This document shows positions 42,629-53,548 of a stretch of DNA of 64,000 nucleotides, piece after piece. Both the position numbers and the translations under genes were made by a program. The notes beneath the pieces are model-generated. The model made no database searches. It was not told where the DNA came from and was given only the letters and a program-made list of their open reading frames with translations. The stretch is from assembly GCF_003268675.1 (NCBI RefSeq), contig NZ_CP029378.1, positions 2,852,001-2,916,000 on the forward strand, read 5' to 3'. Position 1 is the first letter of the stretch; every line of letters begins with the position of its first letter. This DNA comes from Streptomyces bacillaris. Lineage in GTDB: Bacteria > Actinomycetota > Actinomycetes > Streptomycetales > Streptomycetaceae.

Positions 42629-43384
42629 GTGAAGGACGCTTTCGGTGCCCCGCAGTCCCTGCTCGTCCTCGGCGGCACCTCCGAGATCGCCCTCGCCACC
42701 GCGCGCCGTCTGATCGCCCTGCGCACCCGCCGGGTCTGGCTGGCGGGCCGCCCCTCCCCCGCCCTGGACGCGGCCGCCGTCGAGCTGCGCGACCGGGGCG
42801 CCGACGTCCGTACGGTCGCCTTCGACGCGCTGGACACCGACACGCACGAGGAGGTGCTCGGGAAGGTCTTCGCGGAGGGGGACATCGATGTGGTGCTGAT
42901 GGCGTTCGGGGTCTCCGGGGACCAGGCACGGGACGAGGAGGAGCCGACGGCCGCCGTACGGGTCGCCCAGACCAACTACACGGGGGCGGTCTCGGCGGGG
43001 CTGGTGTGCGCCGGCGCACTCCAGGCGCAGGGGCACGGTTCGCTGGTGGTGCTCTCCTCGGTGGCCGGGGAGCGGGCCCGGCGCGCCGACTTCATCTACG
43101 GCTCCAGCAAGGCGGGGCTCGACGCCTTCGCCCAGGGGCTGGGGGACGCGCTCCAGGGCACCGGCGTACAGGTGCTGATCGTGCGCCCCGGGCCCGTACG
43201 GACGCGGGCGGCCGCAGGGCGGCCGGAGCAGCCGTTCGCCACCACCCCGGAGGCGGTCGCCGGGGCGATCGTGACGGGGCTGCGGCGGCGGTCGGAGACG
43301 GTGTGGGTGCCCGGCTCGCTGCGGGTGGTGATGTCGGCGCTGCGGCATGTGCCGCGCCCGGTGTTCCGGCGGCTGCCGGTCTGA
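42629..43384 (+). CDS. dprE2: DprE2-like short-chain dehydrogenase
   Basis: 251 residues, the NAD(P)H-dependent partner that reduces the keto intermediate of DprE1. The cofactor motif is near the start (LLVLGGTSEIALATARRL), with VVLSSVAGERARRADFIYGS followed by SKAG carrying the catalytic Ser and YxxxK. GTG 42629 follows AGGAGTGTTCC at good spacing. The adjacency to dprE1 supports the assignment over a generic SDR. Streptomycetes lack mycobacterial arabinogalactan, so the acceptor glycan is unknown. Confidence 0.8.
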   Translation: MKDAFGAPQSLLVLGGTSEIALATARRLIALRTRRVWLAGRPSPALDAAAVELRDRGADVRTVAFDALDTDTHEEVLGKVFAEGDIDVVLMAFGVSGDQARDEEEPTAAVRVAQTNYTGAVSAGLVCAGALQAQGHGSLVVLSSVAGERARRADFIYGSSKAGLDAFAQGLGDALQGTGVQVLIVRPGPVRTRAAAGRPEQPFATTPEAVAGAIVTGLRRRSETVWVPGSLRVVMSALRHVPRPVFRRLPV

Positions 43385-43414
43385 CCGGCGGGCCTTTCGA
43401 CCGACAGGCTCAGG

Positions 43415-44005
43415 TCAGGGGCGCAGCGACGGCGCGTCGACCGTGTAACCGCCCTGGGCCGGGACGGCGGGGGTGTTGCCTCCGGAGCCGAACGGGAAGT
43501 CGCGGAGCTTGCGCCAGACCGCGTCCGCGCCCTGCTCGTACAGGGCGAAGGAGCCGCAGGTCCAGGCCGCCTCGTAGTCGGCCAGCTCGGCATAGGCCCG
43601 GTCCATCGCCTCTTCGGAGATGCCGTGCGCCACGGTGACGTGCGGGTGGTACGGGAACTGGAGCTCGCGCACCAGAGGCCCCGAGGCGTCCCGGACCCGC
43701 TTCTGGAGCCAGGAGCAGGCGGAGGCGCCCTCCACCACCTGGACGAAGACCACCGGGGAGAGCGGCCGGAACGTGCCGGTGCCGGAGAGCCGCATCGGGA
43801 AGGGGCGGCCGGCCATGGCGATCCGGTCGAGGTGCGCCTCGATCGCCGGCAGGTCGGCCGCCTCCGCCTCGGTCGGTGGCATGAGCGTGACGTGGGTGGG
43901 AATGCCGTAGGCGGCAGGGTCCCCGAAGCTCGCGCGCCGCTCCTGGAGCAGGCTGCCGTAGGGCTCCGGGACCGCGATCGAAACGCCGAGCGTTACGGTC
44001 CCCAC
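43415..44005 (-). CDS. 2H phosphoesterase / 2'-5' RNA ligase-like protein
   Basis: 196 residues with the two signature motifs, HVTLMPP (near 38) and HPHVTVAHG (near 119), each supplying an HxT. Such proteins hydrolyse or ligate 2'-5' or cyclic phosphoesters in RNA or nucleotides; the substrate is unknown. GTG 44005 follows GGAGGAGAACGAC. It lies downstream of trpS on the same strand (102-base gap), possibly cotranscribed. Confidence 0.85.
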   Translation of the reverse strand: MGTVTLGVSIAVPEPYGSLLQERRASFGDPAAYGIPTHVTLMPPTEAEAADLPAIEAHLDRIAMAGRPFPMRLSGTGTFRPLSPVVFVQVVEGASACSWLQKRVRDASGPLVRELQFPYHPHVTVAHGISEEAMDRAYAELADYEAAWTCGSFALYEQGADAVWRKLRDFPFGSGGNTPAVPAQGGYTVDAPSLRP

Positions 44006-44107
44006 GTCGTTCTCCTCCGTCGTCGATGGTCGATTTCCGGCCTTGCGCCGCGACCTGCCGCCGCAAGTGTGGCCCCTCGGGCCCCGATCTCGCCAGGGCC
44101 CTTGGAC

Positions 44108-45640
<1,533 letters not shown>

Positions 45641-46849
45641 GTGTCCGCCACGGAAACTGCCATCGCCTCCGCCGAGGCGCACAGCGCGCACAACTACCAC
45701 CCGTTGCCGGTCGTCGTGGCCTCGGCCGAGGGCGCCTGGATGACCGATGTCGAGGGGCGCCGCTACCTCGATCTGCTCGCCGGGTACTCGGCGCTCAATT
45801 TCGGCCATGGGAACCCCCGGCTGATCGACGCGGCCAAGGCCCAGCTGGAGCGGGTGACGCTGACCTCCCGGGCCTTCCACCACGACCGGTTCGCGGACTT
45901 CTGTACGCAGCTGGCCGAGCTGTGTTCCATGGAGATGGTGCTCCCCATGAACACGGGGGCGGAGGCCGTGGAGACGGCGGTGAAGACCGCCCGCAAGTGG
46001 GGCTACCGGGTCAAGGGCGTCCCGGACGGGATGGCGAAGATCATCGTGGCCTCGGACAACTTCCACGGCCGCACGACGACGATCGTCAGCTTCTCCACGG
46101 ACCCGGAAGCGAGGGCCGACTACGGCCCGTACACCCCGGGGTTCGAGATCGTGCCGTACGGGGATCTCACCGCGCTCCGGGAGGCGATGACCGAGAACAC
46201 CGTGGCCGTGCTGCTCGAACCGATCCAGGGCGAGGCCGGGGTGCTGGTGCCGCCGGCCGGCTATCTGCCCGGGGTGCGGGAGCTGACGCGCGAGCGGAAC
46301 GTGCTCTTCATCGCGGACGAGATCCAGTCGGGTCTTGGGCGTACCGGGAAGACGTTCGCGCTGGAGCACGAGGGCGTGGTGCCGGACATGTATCTGCTGG
46401 GCAAGGCGCTCGGTGGCGGGGTGGTCCCGGTGTCGGCGGTGGTCTCCTCGACGGAGATCCTCGGGGTGTTCCGGCCCGGTGAGCACGGCTCCACCTTCGG
46501 CGGGAACCCGCTGGCGTGCGCGGTGGCGCTGGAGGTGATCGCGATGCTGCGGACCGGGGAGTTCCAGGAGCGCGCCGCCGAGCTGGGCGACCATCTCCAC
46601 CGGGAGCTGGGGCTGCTGGTGGGCGGCGGGGCGGTGGAGACCGTACGCGGCCGGGGGCTGTGGGCGGGCGTCGACATCGCGCCCGCCCTGGGCACCGGCC
46701 GGGAGATCTCGGAGCGGCTGCTGGCGGAGCGGGTGCTGGTGAAGGACACCCATGGCTCGACCATCCGGATCGCCCCGCCGCTGGTGATCTCCAAGGAGGA
46801 CCTGGACTGGGGGCTGGACCGGCTGCGTACGGTGCTCAGCGTTCCGTAG
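45641..46849 (+). CDS. rocD: Ornithine aminotransferase
   Basis: 402-residue PLP enzyme converting ornithine and 2-oxoglutarate to glutamate semialdehyde and glutamate (arginine/proline metabolism). Family blocks: YHPLPVVVASAEGAWMTDVE, ALNFGHGNPRL, MNTGAEAVETAVKTARKWG, NFHGRTTTIVSFSTD, EPIQGEAG, FIADEIQSGLGRTGK and the PLP lysine in LLGKALGGGVVPVSA. The GTEA-type block reads TGAEAVETA, typical of ornithine transaminases. GTG 45641 follows CGGAG at 6 bases. Confidence 0.93.
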   Translation: MSATETAIASAEAHSAHNYHPLPVVVASAEGAWMTDVEGRRYLDLLAGYSALNFGHGNPRLIDAAKAQLERVTLTSRAFHHDRFADFCTQLAELCSMEMVLPMNTGAEAVETAVKTARKWGYRVKGVPDGMAKIIVASDNFHGRTTTIVSFSTDPEARADYGPYTPGFEIVPYGDLTALREAMTENTVAVLLEPIQGEAGVLVPPAGYLPGVRELTRERNVLFIADEIQSGLGRTGKTFALEHEGVVPDMYLLGKALGGGVVPVSAVVSSTEILGVFRPGEHGSTFGGNPLACAVALEVIAMLRTGEFQERAAELGDHLHRELGLLVGGGAVETVRGRGLWAGVDIAPALGTGREISERLLAERVLVKDTHGSTIRIAPPLVISKEDLDWGLDRLRTVLSVP

Positions 46850-46867
46850 GTCCCTCAGAGCGACGGG

Positions 46868-48064
46868 TCAGAGGATGACGTGGGGCAGGAAGCGGGCGTA
46901 CTCGTCCGTGACCGGCCCCGCCGATTCCCGGATGCCGAGCCCGGCCGCCTCGTCCTCCACCACCCACGCCCCGAGCACCACCCGGTTGCCGTCGACGTCG
47001 GGCAGCGGCGCCAGCTCCTGGTAGCAGCACGGCTCCTCGCGCGGGACAGCCGGGGAGCCGGGCCCGTGCAGGTCGACCCCGGCGCCCTCGCGGCCCAGCA
47101 ACGGCTTGGAGACGTACCCCGCCCCGCCGGGCCCGGCCAGCTCGCGCGGGCCGTCGAGATAGGCGGGCAGCAGGTTGGGGTGGCCCGGGTACAGCTCCCA
47201 GAGGATCGCCAGCAGCGCCTTGTTGGAGAGCAGCATCTTCCAGGCGGGCTCGATCCAGCAGGTGGTGCCGGAGCCCCCGCCGTTGTCGAGGGTCTCCAGC
47301 ACCTGCGGCCCGAACCGGTCCGTGGTCAGCCACTCCCACGGGTAGAGCTTGAAGCAGCTGCGGATGAAGCGGAGCCGGTCGTCGACGAACCGCCCGCTCA
47401 GCCGGTCCCAGCCGATCTCCTCCACGGACAGCGCCTCGGTGTCGAGCCCGGCCTGCTGGGCGGTCTCGCGGAGGTACGCGACCGTCATCAGGTCCTCGCC
47501 CGCCTCGTCGCCCTCCGAGTGCGCGAAGTGGACCGGGCCCGGCGGCAGGAGGCGCGCCTGCCGCTTCCAGGCGTCGACCAGCCGCTCGTGGAGCGAGTTC
47601 CACTGGTCGGCGCCGGGGAACCGTTCCTCCATCCAGAACCACTGCGGGCTGGCGGCCTCCACCAGCGAGGTCGGGGTGTCGGCGTTGTACTCCAGCATCT
47701 TCGCCGGGCCGTCCCCGTCGTACCGCAGGTCGAACCGCCCGTACAGGGAGGGAAGTTCGTCGCGGCGGCGCCAGGACTCGGCGACCAGGGCGGCCAGCCG
47801 CGGGTCGGTGATCCCGAGGTCGGCGAACCGGTCCCGCTCCACGATGTGCGCGGCGGCGGCCAGGCTCATCGTGTGCAGCTCCTCGACGGTCTCCTCCAGC
47901 GCCTCGACCTCGGGCAGCGAGAAGACGTAGTAGGCGCTCTCGTCCCAGTAGGGACGCAGCGACCCGTCCGGGTGGCGGGTGAGCGGGTAGACGAGCCCCT
48001 GGGACTCGACGGTCTCCTGCCAGCCGGGGCGCGGTGCGATCGTGCGGCGCTCCACCGGGCTCAC
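46868..48064 (-). CDS. Glutathionylspermidine-synthase-like ATP-grasp protein (YgiC/YjfC type)
   Basis: 398 residues matching the C-terminal synthetase domain of glutathionylspermidine synthase, an ATP-grasp amide-bond ligase. Blocks: YDGDGPAKMLEYNADTPTSL, WKRQARLLPPGPVHFAHSE, FKLYPWEWL, TCWIEPAWKMLLSNKALLAI, LPAYLDGP and VSKPLLGREGAGV (nucleotide-binding). No amidase domain is present. E. coli YgiC and YjfC are similar stand-alone proteins of unknown substrate. GTG 48064 overlaps the TGA of the lipoprotein gene (GTGA), so the pair is coupled. Streptomyces makes no glutathione, so the substrate must differ. Confidence 0.87.
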   Translation of the reverse strand: MSPVERRTIAPRPGWQETVESQGLVYPLTRHPDGSLRPYWDESAYYVFSLPEVEALEETVEELHTMSLAAAAHIVERDRFADLGITDPRLAALVAESWRRRDELPSLYGRFDLRYDGDGPAKMLEYNADTPTSLVEAASPQWFWMEERFPGADQWNSLHERLVDAWKRQARLLPPGPVHFAHSEGDEAGEDLMTVAYLRETAQQAGLDTEALSVEEIGWDRLSGRFVDDRLRFIRSCFKLYPWEWLTTDRFGPQVLETLDNGGGSGTTCWIEPAWKMLLSNKALLAILWELYPGHPNLLPAYLDGPRELAGPGGAGYVSKPLLGREGAGVDLHGPGSPAVPREEPCCYQELAPLPDVDGNRVVLGAWVVEDEAAGLGIRESAGPVTDEYARFLPHVIL

Positions 48065-48381
48065 CCGCCGCCGGACTTGGTGCAGCCGAAGCCGCCCCGG
48101 TCGACCGCCGACTTGTCGAAGCTGCCGCCCTGGACCTTGCCGTCGTAGCTGCTGGTGGAGCCGCCGTAGTAGTACGAGCCCCGGCCGGAACCGCCGGTGC
48201 CCCCGGACCCGCCGGAGCCGCCGCCGCTGGAGCCCCGGCACTCGTAACTGGGCAGGGTCTCGCGGGTGATCCGGTCGGCGCACCGCCGGTCCGGCTCCGA
48301 GCCGCAGGAGGTGATCGTCAGGGCGAGCAGCCCCATGCCGCCGAGCACGACCGTGCTCGACCTCAGCCTTCGTGGTGCCAT
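48061..48381 (-). CDS. Small Gly/Ser-rich lipoprotein coupled to the ATP-grasp gene
   Basis: 106 residues. MAPRRLRSSTVVLGGMGLLA leads into LTITSCGS, a lipobox with Cys about residue 26. The mature part has CADRITRETLPSYECRG, a Gly/Ser-rich segment, YYYGGSTSSYDGKVQGGS and a terminal GFGCTKSG. The paired cysteines suggest disulfides. Gene order (small lipoprotein, then ATP-grasp) parallels E. coli ygiB-ygiC, although similarity to DUF1190 is weak. ATG 48381 has GGGGGAG 8 bases upstream. Confidence 0.8.
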   Translation of the reverse strand: MAPRRLRSSTVVLGGMGLLALTITSCGSEPDRRCADRITRETLPSYECRGSSGGGSGGSGGTGGSGRGSYYYGGSTSSYDGKVQGGSFDKSAVDRGGFGCTKSGGG

Positions 48382-48567
48382 GTTCAGTTCTCCCCCGTGG
48401 TACGTGGTACGGCCCGGCACCCCGTTCACGCCGGACGTCTTGTCAGACTAGTTGTAGGGTGCGCCGGTTCGAAAGCCGCGTACGTCCGGGCGTACGGCGG
48501 GGTACGGCCGGAGTGCGGCAGGAGGTATGTCCGGAGGCACGACCGGGGTACGGCCGGGAGGCACGGG

Positions 48568-49968
48568 CTACGACAGCGCCCGGCAGAGCGCGTCCAGCGC
48601 CCCCGCCCAGGCGCTCTCCGACGGTGCGCCGTAGCCGATGACCAGGGCGTCGCGGCCGGCCGGGGCGTCGGGGTGGCGGTACTCCGCGAGGCCCTCCAGT
48701 GCCAGGCCCCGGGCGGCCGCCGCCTCGATCACCGAACGCTCGGTGCCGGCGGGGAGTTCGACGACCGCGTGCAGCCCGGCCGCGATGCCGCTGACCTCGG
48801 TGCCGGGCGCGCGTTCGGCCAGCGCGGCGACGAGCTGGTCGCGGCGGCGCCGGTAGCGCGCCCGCATGGAGCGCACATGCCGGTCGTACGCCCCCGAGGC
48901 GATGAACTCCGCCAGCGTCAGCTGCTCCACGGCCCCGGAGGTCCGGTCGGCCGCGCTCCTCGCCGCCACGGTCTCCTCCACCAGGCCCCCGGGCAGCACC
49001 ATCCACCCCAGCCGCAGCCCGGGGGCGAGGGACTTGCTGGCGGTGCCGAGGTACACCACCCGCTCGGGGTCCAGTCCTTGAAGTGCCCCCACGGGTTGCC
49101 GGTCGTAGCGGAACTCCCCGTCGTAGTCGTCCTCCAGGATCAGGCCCCCGGTGGCGCGGGCCCAGTCGACGGCGGCGGCCCGCCGGTCCGGGTGGAGCGG
49201 TACGCCGAAGGGGAACTGGTGCGCCGGGGTCAGCAGCACCGCCCCCGCCCCGCGCATCGCGGCCAGTTCCCCGGTCCGGGCGCCGAGGTGGTCCACCTCC
49301 AGGCAGGGGGTGGCCAGGCCGGTGCCGGTGAGGAGGGCGCGGTGGTGGCCCAGCCCGTGCGACTCGACGGCGATCTCCCGCACCCGGCGCCGACGCAGGA
49401 CCGTACCGAGCAGCCGCAGCCCGTGGGAGAAGCCGGAGCAGATCACTATGGCGTCCGGGTCGGCGTGGACTCCCCGGGCCCGGGCCAGGTACTCGGCCAG
49501 CACCGTGCGCAGTTCGGGGCGCCCGCGCGGGTCGCCGTAGTCGAAGGCCTCGTCGGGTGCGGCGGTGAGCGCCTTGCGGGCGGCCCGGAGCCAGGCGGTG
49601 CGAGGGAAGGCCGAGACGTCCGGGGAGCCGGGCTTGAGGTGGTGGCCGGTGCGGGGGCGGGCCGGGCGGACGGGGGCCGCCACCGGGGCCGCCCGGCGCG
49701 GCACGGCCCGCTGCGCGACCCGGGTGCCCGAGCCCTGGCGGGCGGTGAGCCAGCCCTCGGCGACGAGTTCGGCGTAGGCGTCGGCGACGGTGTTACGGGC
49801 GATGCCGAGGTCGGCGGCGAGCGCCCGGGAGGACGGCAGCCGGGTCCCGGGGGCCAGCCGCCCGCCGCGCACGGCCTCCCGCAGGGCCCGGGTCAGCCCG
49901 CTGCGCAGCCCCGGACCGACCAGTTCCAGATGCAGGTCGGCGCCGAAAGTGGCCCACGAATCCGTCAT
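48568..49968 (-). CDS. MocR-type regulator (GntR HTH fused to aminotransferase domain)
   Basis: 466 residues. The N-terminal winged helix (ALREAVRGGRLAPGTRLPSS, RALAADLGIARNTVADAYAE, LVAEGWLTARQGSGT) joins a fold-type I PLP domain: FDYGDPRGRPELR, EDDYDGEFRYDRQP and GTASKSLAPGLRLGW with the PLP lysine. Such proteins sense PLP or amino compounds and control adjacent genes. It is divergent, 47 bases apart, from the AhpD-like gene it probably regulates. ATG 49968 is the only good start; a longer frame reaches into the divergent gene. Confidence 0.9.
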   Translation of the reverse strand: MTDSWATFGADLHLELVGPGLRSGLTRALREAVRGGRLAPGTRLPSSRALAADLGIARNTVADAYAELVAEGWLTARQGSGTRVAQRAVPRRAAPVAAPVRPARPRTGHHLKPGSPDVSAFPRTAWLRAARKALTAAPDEAFDYGDPRGRPELRTVLAEYLARARGVHADPDAIVICSGFSHGLRLLGTVLRRRRVREIAVESHGLGHHRALLTGTGLATPCLEVDHLGARTGELAAMRGAGAVLLTPAHQFPFGVPLHPDRRAAAVDWARATGGLILEDDYDGEFRYDRQPVGALQGLDPERVVYLGTASKSLAPGLRLGWMVLPGGLVEETVAARSAADRTSGAVEQLTLAEFIASGAYDRHVRSMRARYRRRRDQLVAALAERAPGTEVSGIAAGLHAVVELPAGTERSVIEAAAARGLALEGLAEYRHPDAPAGRDALVIGYGAPSESAWAGALDALCRALS

Positions 49969-49972
49969 GGAG

Positions 49973-49987
49973 ATGGACCATACCGGT
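49973..49987. promoter_or_regulatory. Possible MocR operator between divergent genes
   Basis: ATGGACCAT (49973-49981) is an odd-length palindrome followed directly by ACCGGT (49982-49987). It sits 5 bases before the MocR start and about 30 before the AhpD-like start. MocR regulators often bind GGTCC/GGACC-containing repeats. Weak but well placed. Confidence 0.4.
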
Positions 49988-50015
49988 GCGCCACCGGGCC
50001 CGTAGCGTCGAAGCC

Positions 50016-50540
50016 ATGACGACGAATCCCGTCCACCACACCCACGGCCCCACGCCCTCCCCGTACGCCCCCGAACACCCCGCCCGGCTGCCCTGGGCCG
50101 AGCTGGTCCCCGACGTCTTCCAGGCGATGGTCCGGCTGGACGCGGCCGCCCGGAAGGGGCTCGACCCACTGCTCCTGGAGCTGGTGAAGGTCCGGGCCTC
50201 CCAGCTCAACCGGTGCGCGCTCTGCCTGGACATGCACTCCAGGGACGCCCTCGCGGCGGGCGAGAGCGTCGAGCGGATCGTCCAGCTCAGCGCCTGGGAC
50301 GAGTCGCGCCACTTCTACACGGAGAAGGAGATCGCGGCGCTCGAACTGACGGAGGCGATCACCGTCCTGACCGACGGGTTCGTCCCGGACGAGGTGTACG
50401 CCCGGGCCGCCGGACACTTCGAACCGGCCGAGCTGGCCCGGCTGATCGCCGCGATCACGGTGATCAACGCCTGGAACCGCTTCGGGGTGACCACCCGCCA
50501 GGTCCCGGGGCACTACACGCCGGGGGGCGGCGAGCACTGA
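50016..50540 (+). CDS. Carboxymuconolactone decarboxylase / AhpD-like protein
   Basis: 174 residues. The AhpD-type redox motif is CALCLDMHS (CxxCxxxH), in LLELVKVRASQLNRCALCLD, near residues 66-74. The helical core continues with ALAAGESVERIVQLSAW and ELTEAITVLTDGFVPDEVY. AhpD proteins act as peroxidase partners; the physiological role here is unknown. ATG 50016 lies 8 bases after a TAGCGT hexamer (50003-50008), hinting at a very short leader. Probably controlled by the divergent MocR protein. Confidence 0.88.
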   Translation: MTTNPVHHTHGPTPSPYAPEHPARLPWAELVPDVFQAMVRLDAAARKGLDPLLLELVKVRASQLNRCALCLDMHSRDALAAGESVERIVQLSAWDESRHFYTEKEIAALELTEAITVLTDGFVPDEVYARAAGHFEPAELARLIAAITVINAWNRFGVTTRQVPGHYTPGGGEH

Positions 50541-50570
50541 CCGGCTGCGACAAGGGCGGAAGTACGACGC

Positions 50571-50606
50571 CGAGGCCCCGGCAGCGGGTGTGCTGCCGGG
50601 GCCTCG
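50571..50606. terminator. Bidirectional terminator between the AhpD-like gene and mdh
   Basis: A perfect 15-bp stem, CGAGGCCCCGGCAGC (50571-50585) with GCTGCCGGGGCCTCG (50592-50606), loop GGGTGT. It lies between convergent genes ending at 50540 (plus) and 50689 (minus). Confidence 0.8.
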
Positions 50607-50688
50607 GTGCGGTGCGGGTGCACAGTGCCCAGCGTGGACGGTGCTCAGCGTGGACAGCGCTGTGCGTACGCGGTGCAGTGCGTACGGG

Positions 50689-51792
<1,104 letters not shown>

Positions 51793-51928
51793 TCAGGCTA
51801 TCGGACCCGGGCGGGGTGGGCCGCCCGGCCCCCTGTGGCACCGCACACAACCGGTCACGCAGCGCGTGCGGAGTGCGGTTGCGGGGTGGGCGCGGGCCGG
51901 GGTGCCGGGCGTGCGGGGCCCCGCTCTC

Positions 51929-53113
51929 TCAGGTCGTGCAGCCCTTGGTGCCGGAGGTGAGCGTCGCGCAGGCCTTCGCGTCGGCCGCCTTCTCCACCGC
52001 GACCATCGGTGTGTACGCCTCCGTGACCGAGACCCGGCCGTTCTGCGCGGCCGCCGCCGCGCTGCCGGTGATGGTCACGGTGTCGCCGGGCCCCGCCTCG
52101 GTCAGCCGGGCCCAGGCGGCGGAGCAGACCTCGCTGTACCGGACCTCGACCCGGGCGGTGCCGATCACGGTGGTGGTGACCGTACGGGCGTACTCGCCGC
52201 CGCACCCCATCGCGTCCGGGTTCTGCCCGGCGCACTCGTCGCCCCGGCACTCGACGCCGTCCGGCAGTGCGGCGGCGGGCTCCTCGGAGACGCCGCCGGT
52301 CGGGCCCCCGTCCGTCGGGGTGGCCGCCGGGGTCGTCGCGGCCGTCGTCGGGGTGGCCTTGGCCGGCTCGCCACCGGGCGCGAGCATCACCGCGCCGGTG
52401 ATCACGATCAGCGCTCCGACCGCGCCGACGCCGAGCATGACCGCGTTGCTGCCGCCACCGGGCGGGCCGTTCCGCCTGGCGCCCTGCCTCGGCTGCTGCT
52501 GGGGGCCCGGGGTGCCGGAGCCGCGCTGGGCGGGGATGTGCGGGGCGCGGCCGTCTCCATCGGGGTGGTGAGGATCGTCGCCGTACGGGTCGGAGCTGTA
52601 CGGGGCGTTGGCGTACGGGTCATTGCCGTACGGGGCTTTCGCGTACGGGCCGTTGGCGTACGGGGCTTTCGCGTACGGGCCGTTGGCGTACGGGCCGGAG
52701 TCGTGGCCGCCCGGGCCACCGTGATCGCTCGTGCCGGTCGCGGTCGCGGTGCGGCCCGCGGCGCCCGCCGCCTCCGCCGAACCGGGTGCCCCGCCCACCT
52801 GGCGGATGCGGAGGGTCTCCGTCGTCATGTCCTGGCCCGTCCCGGCCCGGCTCCAGGCCCGCTCGGCAGGCTCCCACAGGGCCGTGAGGTGGTGCTGCGG
52901 GGTGCCCGTCACATCGGCGAGGGCCACTACGGCACGGCGCGGAGGGAGCAGTTGGCCGCTGAGATACCGCTCCCAGGCGGTCGCGCTGAAGCCCGTACGG
53001 TCGGCGACCGCGTTGACGTCCAAGCCGCTGTGCTCGACGATCCTGCGCAGCCGGCTCGCGAACTCCCGTATCTGCGGGTCGAGTTCATCGGGCAGTGCCT
53101 TCCAACGAGGCAT
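51929..53113 (-). CDS. XRE-type HTH membrane protein with DUF2690 extracellular domain
   Basis: 394 residues. The N-terminal HTH (RRIVEHSGLDVNAVADRTGF, SATAWERYLSGQLLPPRRAV, about 20-75) is cytoplasmic. A low-complexity region of PYAxx/PYGxD pentapeptides (about 138-180) leads to one membrane helix (VMLGVGAVGALIVITGAVML, about 225-245). A Thr/Ala/Pro linker and an extracellular DUF2690-type domain follow: VECRGDECAGQNPDAMGCGG, ARVEVRYSEVCSAAWARL. This architecture couples an outside signal to a DNA-binding module; neither ligand nor targets are known. ATG 53113 has GGGGGAGGCGCC upstream. Confidence 0.85.
   Translation of the reverse strand: MPRWKALPDELDPQIREFASRLRRIVEHSGLDVNAVADRTGFSATAWERYLSGQLLPPRRAVVALADVTGTPQHHLTALWEPAERAWSRAGTGQDMTTETLRIRQVGGAPGSAEAAGAAGRTATATGTSDHGGPGGHDSGPYANGPYAKAPYANGPYAKAPYGNDPYANAPYSSDPYGDDPHHPDGDGRAPHIPAQRGSGTPGPQQQPRQGARRNGPPGGGSNAVMLGVGAVGALIVITGAVMLAPGGEPAKATPTTAATTPAATPTDGGPTGGVSEEPAAALPDGVECRGDECAGQNPDAMGCGGEYARTVTTTVIGTARVEVRYSEVCSAAWARLTEAGPGDTVTITGSAAAAAQNGRVSVTEAYTPMVAVEKAADAKACATLTSGTKGCTT
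52580..52699 (-). repeat. Eight 15-bp tandem units coding PY-rich pentapeptides
   Basis: Eight in-phase 15-bp units, each with a GTACGGG core on the plus strand, encode the PYANG/PYAKA/PYGND series in the XRE-DUF2690 protein. Two of the unit types alternate twice (52640-52699 region), i.e. a recent 30-bp duplication. Confidence 0.8.
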
Positions 53114-53548
53114 GGCGCCTCCCCCTTGTCATCCCCCGGTGCATGCCGGACGTGCGTTCCTGTGCCCCCGCTGCCGGCCGGTCCCGCCGGCCTGTGCGTC
53201 CCCCGGACCGGTCAGCTGTTCGTCCGTTGCGCCGTGTCAGTCTGCCATCGTTGCGCGACGATCACACCGTGCCGGAATGGTCACTTCCGTGCCACAGGCC
53301 CCAGGGGAACCTTGTAGCGACCCTCCATGTCCCTGACGCTTGAGCCAGGACGGGGCAAGGCCGCTCCATTCGCCGTGAGCCGGGGGCTGTCGCCCCGGAG
53401 CCCCGGACCGTGCTGTCCGTCCCTCGTCGGGGGTGGGGACGGGCGGCCCGGGCGGGCACCTCCTGACGGGTGCCCGCCCGGCCCCACGGCTTCCGGCGGC
53501 CGGACCATGCCGTGCCCCCCATGCCCTGCGATGCCGTGCCGTACCGCG
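53114..53548. other. Intergenic region between the DUF3017 gene and the XRE-DUF2690 gene
   Basis: 435 bp without a supported gene. 53230-53340 is less GC-rich and probably carries the promoter of the XRE-DUF2690 gene (minus strand). A hairpin at 53448-53481 follows the DUF3017 stop. Confidence 0.45.
53448..53481 (-). terminator. Hairpin after the DUF3017 gene
   Basis: CCGGGCGGGCACC (53448-53460) pairs perfectly with GGTGCCCGCCCGG (53469-53481), 8-base loop, about 70 bases past the minus-strand stop at 53549. Confidence 0.6.
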
